DNA of 60,000 nucleotides from contig CM060733.1 in assembly GCA_030704615.1 (NCBI GenBank), forward strand, positions 70,248,001-70,308,000. The letters run 5' to 3'. Shown piece by piece: positions 56,201 through 60,000 of this stretch (positions are counted from its first letter, which is position 1; each line of letters begins with the position of its first letter). The position numbers and the translations under genes are program-made. A model generated the notes under the pieces. That model was not told the DNA's origin. It did not search any database and was given only the letters and a program-made list of their open reading frames with translations. This DNA is from Takakia lepidozioides. Lineage: Eukaryota > Streptophyta > Takakiopsida > Takakiales > Takakiaceae.

Positions 56201-57910
56201 TCAGAAGTGAGGTAGTGGCATGCGGAGTTGTGTACGCTGCAGGACGACGATCCAAAGTGCCACTCCCTGACAAGTGGTGGGAAGTCTTTGATGCTAAATG
56301 GAGTGACGTTGAGGAGGTCTGCAGAGTTCTTGCAGGTCTGTACTGTCAGCCAAAGGCTCAGTACACTGAAGTTGGAAGAGGCTCCAATTCATTTGTATTG
56401 ACCAGCAAAGCCTGGGATATCCCAGCAGAAATGCCGGTAAGTGCACTTATCCATGTGTGCTTGCTATTTTTTATGTTACAGCAGGTATCTCCAAGGGATT
56501 TGGTGATTTGACTGCATCTTAGAGGGTGCTTGGTGAAATCACGTTTCCTCAATACTATAGATACTCAGAAGTTGCATGTGTGCAGGAAGGAGTGAAGAAG
56601 TTGATGGCTAATGGAGCAGCAACCCCTATTGATCAAGTACCTACCTCTCCAAGATCTGATGACAGAGTTGCTAAGGATGCTACTTTAGCAGGGACATTAG
56701 ATAGTTTGAAAATTTCTGCAGTGAAGGATGTGAGGAAGGATCTGGAAGAAGTACAAGTGCCTTCTACAAACGGTGAGCTAAGGGATGATGCTGCAGCAGA
56801 AAACAAGGAAACATTAAATCATTCTGCTGATGGAGCAGGGGACAAGGACAGGGATAGATTCAAGGTTCGGGAATGGGAAACTGGCCGAGATTGGGATGGG
56901 GAGCGCGAGAGAGAGCGTGGACGGCATGAAAGGGATAGGGACAGAGAGAAGGTTAGGGGAAAGGAGAGGGAGCGGTACCGAGAAAATGCTAAGGATAAGG
57001 ACTATCGGCACAAAGAGAGAAGCAGGGTCTTAGGTGTGTTATACAAACTGGGTTGCATGTTTTGTGCCGTGTTTTAGGTAGCTTGGAAGGCCCCTCTGTT
57101 TCCTGGTCTGTGACTGCCACCATGGATCCATGGAGGTGCAAAGTAGTAACATTCCACGTATTCTCTTCTTGATAATGTTCTTGGTAGGATCAATATGTCA
57201 ATTGCTTAATGATAAGCATGTGGGCTGATTTCAGTGGATCTCGCCCCCCAGCAGCTGTTGAACGGTCTTGGCTGCCAGAGCAGGAGCTTGGTCATGCTTG
57301 TGTGTGCAGGAGTTTAGGTGATGGATGCATTTGAACCTGGCGAAAATGTTGACTTTTACTTGGGACTCATGGTTGAGGCCGTTCAACAGCTGCTTAGTTG
57401 AGGATTTGGGTTGCATGATGATGACTTTGCTTATACCCAAGCTGTCTGCCCGGTAAGCCTGTGAGTTGACTTGGCTAAGAGTGTGTTTGTTCAAGCACCT
57501 GCCATTTTCCCAGTTCTGTCAATACCTTCATTTCTACGTCTCATACATGTTACATGTACGTATAACTGTCTATAGAGGGAAAATCTTAACAGACTTCTTG
57601 GGGTGGGGGGATTTCGCAGGCCATTCTGAAAAGCTGTGGCCATATTCATCGACTCGAGGCAAGTGTTTAATGTTACCAGTATCTTAGTACTATGGCTGTC
57701 TATTTGAATTGAAGTCTTCAGATTGCATGGTCAGATTGTGGTTGGGCTAGTGATATGACCCTTTGGTGAGAGGCTTTTGCTTTGATGACACATTCATCAT
57801 GGACTATCCGTTCTCATGTATTTGTTGGTTCGTACTTTGCAGATAGAGAAGCTCTGGTAGCCGTTAGAGACAAGGATCGATATCGTAATCATCATCGTCC
57901 AAATGGGTGA
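53209..57910 (+). CDS. CYCL: Cyclin L (arginine-rich cyclin), complete, seven coding exons
   Basis: Exons: 53,209-53,360; 53,592-53,673; 53,797-53,937; 54,062-54,228; 56,175-56,436; 56,586-57,033; 57,843-57,910. All introns are GT-AG, phases match, and the spliced frame is 1,320 nt (439 residues plus TGA). Landmarks: SPSRKDGVDEKTE near the N-terminus; QAVMATGQVLFHRFYCKKSF and CVWLAAKLEESPRKIRDV in the first cyclin fold; HRMERRRENLPLE; TERHLLKEMGFICHVEHPHK; LANDSLRTTLCVRFRSEVVA in the second fold; KWWEVFDAKWSDVEEVCRVL. The C-terminus is rich in Arg, Asp, Glu and Lys dipeptides and ends RYRNHHRPNG. Cyclin L partners CDK11/CDKG kinases in nuclear speckles and influences pre-mRNA splicing (family knowledge). 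The Arg-rich tail carries mainly RE/RD and few RS dipeptides. Intron 4 (1.95 kb) holds a LINE fragment. Confidence 0.93.
54520..56075 (+). mobile_element. 5'-truncated LINE inside cyclin L intron 4
   Basis: In the same orientation as the host gene. Frames give VAQGCTLSPLLLNVFINQLL (reverse transcriptase), ALMFADDFAG (the YxDD box with Phe-Ala), PSYTYLGVEFS, then VTRPALEYGSVIWVDNS, ELGIPSLSSRRDEF, RWWGQLQHMSNTRYPKL, and a terminal zinc block CPLCGQPEDNIHFLIHCPGF. There is one frameshift before VAQG and a TGA where Trp is expected after SSNCH. The endonuclease and N-terminal RT are absent, as in typical 5' truncation. This family is distinct from the 27-42 kb LINE. The related fragment at 24.6-25.2 kb has an internal deletion. 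Confidence 0.8.
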
Positions 57911-60000
57911 TGGAGGACCGTGCAGGACATCTGATGATGTTAAGATGTATGATTACAGAACTTAGGGTCCTGTAGTTAGAGTTAGGCATACATGCATGCT
58001 TCTTGTCCTCTCCTTAGTTCATGTTGCTGCGTTGGTAAGTAGCTGGAATGCTGTTCCAGCTTGTGCTTTATCCTTATCTCCATTGAGAGTTGTTTGTAGA
58101 AGCAACTGATGTCCAACAGCGTCATCTGGCAGAATGGCCTGACACAGATGGGACAAGCAGGAGAGGATTACCTGGCTGCAAGCTGTTGTGGACCTGTCGG
58201 CAACTTCACGGTCGGTTCCTGGACTCACGTGCAGTGTTATGGAGCGCTAGCTATGGGTGCTCAGTAGGATTCTGAAATCTGTTGATGATTGGACCATTAA
58301 TGTTACCTTCTGAAGAGTGACGTGGACACTGTAGTTAGCTTTATGTAACACGCAAGACTTTACTGTCAATGATGGAAGAGTGTCTGTGTCATTGGATAAA
58401 CCTTCTGTCCTGGCAATTAACAGGTGGCTTTTGCATTGAAACATGTGGTTTGCCTAACCCTTTTTGAGTTAATGGGAGTTTGCATGCATATATTTTAGAC
58501 TACCGGATTAGTAGGGGATTTGAAGCAAATACCAAAACACCTAAAAAGATCCCAAAATTCTTTTGTAAGCTTTTGTTCATATACATCTGAAACTTGGACA
58601 TACGATGTAGTTAGCTGTAGTCACTGCAACAGACCTACTGCCCTTCTCCTGGCGCTTTGATTAGGTTCTGTAGTGTCTCCTGTTGGGCCCTTGTGCTTTG
58701 AAATGGTCAGCTTACTAACCACGGATGTACATGCATGTGCCCAACACTGTAGCAGCCCCTCGTCCCAGCAGGAAGCACTATCTGTGCTCACAAGGGACAG
58801 CGTGACGTGTTCATCTTTCTACATCCAAGCTGGCGGTAAGTGCGGGCTCGTGGTTTGTGCTGCATTTGCACTGCTGCGGCAGGTATTCCTAACAGACCTC
58901 AGACATAAGCTATGGAGAAGGGGTTTGTCCCCGTTAAATGTGTTACTGCTGGTGGGTGGGATCTAGGTGATGGTGAATGGTAGTTTTTATCCATGTCTAG
59001 TCTATTAAGTAGGACCAGTGTTGACTGGGCTTGCCACTGTCTAGACAAGGTGATTTGCAACACAGACGCAATTATACAAGTAGCACATGGAAGCTCTCAA
59101 CATAGAGGTAGTCAAGAAAGAAATATGCTATTCAGTTTCTCTTGCTGCCAGAGAAATAGAGGTTAAGTCGTCATGCAGGGACACTCTCACATGCATGTGA
59201 TCTCTAGTTGCAGCGTATTAAGTGTTTCAAATTTGTGGGCGAAAGTGACGAGTTGTGTGCGAAGTCTAGCGCGGTCACAGAACAAAAGAAGCAACAGGTA
59301 TGGAATGTTGTTTATTGTGGATCCTTACCTCAGGAGTGGAGATAATGCTGTGTAACCTCCTCAAGACAGATTTGGCATCACTTTGGATTAAAAACTCAAA
59401 GAGTTGCAACTTCTGCTTGTCAGCCCAGTGGTTAGGCAGGGGGCCGGCCAAAGTGAAGTCTTGAAAGTAAAAATCACTCAAGCAGTAAACCCACAGGGTT
59501 GGGTACTCCATAGCTGACCCCAGTCCAGTTGTATATATTGAATTAGGTACTTTTAGGAAAAAGGGGTTCCCGGGGGCAGCTGCCTGACAAGATTGGTGTA
59601 ATTGCCATGCTCTTGGGTCATACTGAGTGGCCCCTGGGAGGTGCCATCTTCTTTAGGAGGCATTAGCTCTTATTGGTGAAAGAGGCTTGTGGTGATACTT
59701 GGCGTCAGCTGGTGTCAATGCAGAAGAGTGTTCATGTATGTTTGGCCAGTTGGCATCATTTCTGGTCTGTTTTGTCTTACACTATCTTTTAATCTTTGGT
59801 TATCTCTCAAATGCGAGTTCAGAGTTTACTAGGCTCTCAACATTGATATATGTTACATCTACCTCAACGTTCGTACCAGCAATGTCAAGTTGCCAAGACT
59901 TGTGGATATGGTAAGCATTTTTGACATAACAAACTTTCACAACATAGTACGTGGATGGATATCTTGATCAACTAAGTTGGCTGAAATTGATATGTAAATC
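57911..60000. other. 3' UTR of cyclin L and intergenic DNA
   Basis: No gene is supported. The first few hundred bases should contain the cyclin L 3' UTR. A 78-codon minus-strand frame at 59,275-59,511 contains QLFEFLIQSDAKSVLRRLHS, which looks protein-like and could be one exon of a neighbouring gene, but there is no second exon to support it. Confidence 0.35.

Overview
The window is eukaryotic nuclear DNA from the green lineage. Two conserved genes are split by GT-AG introns: a cyclin L gene that splices cleanly into a 439-residue protein, and part of a PIEZO channel gene. Most of the rest is transposon-derived. Several hypothetical families resemble, from memory only, proteins of the charophyte alga Chara braunii; a charophyte is my best guess, unverified.

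Layout. 1-2.7 kb: PIEZO exons (minus) and a frameshifted acidic-tailed ORF (plus). 2.8-17.8 kb: a candidate composite element of about 15 kb bounded by inverted GCTCATG-rich ends. It holds a head-to-head pair of unknown paralogues, a multi-exon gene (minus) that I read as a ParB/sulfiredoxin-like domain joined to a permuted DNA methyltransferase, and a Mutator-like (MULE/SWIM) transposase relic (plus). A 22-bp palindrome, with arms GGAAATGCGG and CCGCATTTCC around a 2-bp centre, is clustered on both sides of the methyltransferase gene and sits in three of its introns. 17.9-25.3 kb: LINE debris and a second, truncated ParB-methyltransferase copy. Its introns carry palindromes at the same places but with different arms. 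25.6-26.3 kb: a 120-bp tandem repeat.

26.9-42.5 kb: a minus-strand region with a G-poor sense strand, holding an APE-type non-LTR retrotransposon (ORF1; endonuclease, reverse transcriptase and RNase H). 42.6-43.2 kb: a foldback element. 43.2-48.9 kb: a hAT transposase with three in-frame stops, between arrays of a second palindrome (GCGACCGCC / GGCGGTCGC). 48.9-52.4 kb: a second MULE/SWIM relic, an inverted hairpin array, and ten 106-bp tandem units with a third palindrome (GGGAAGTCTG / CAGACTTCCC). 53.2-57.9 kb: the cyclin L gene, with a 5'-truncated LINE in intron 4. 57.9-60 kb: no recognisable gene.

The recurring theme is that different mobile-element neighbourhoods each carry their own short perfect or near-perfect palindrome, amplified in arrays. 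The most unusual candidate is the ParB-methyltransferase gene with its flanking and intronic palindromes, which could be a self-marking or anti-silencing module. That function is inference. All domain calls are by eye.
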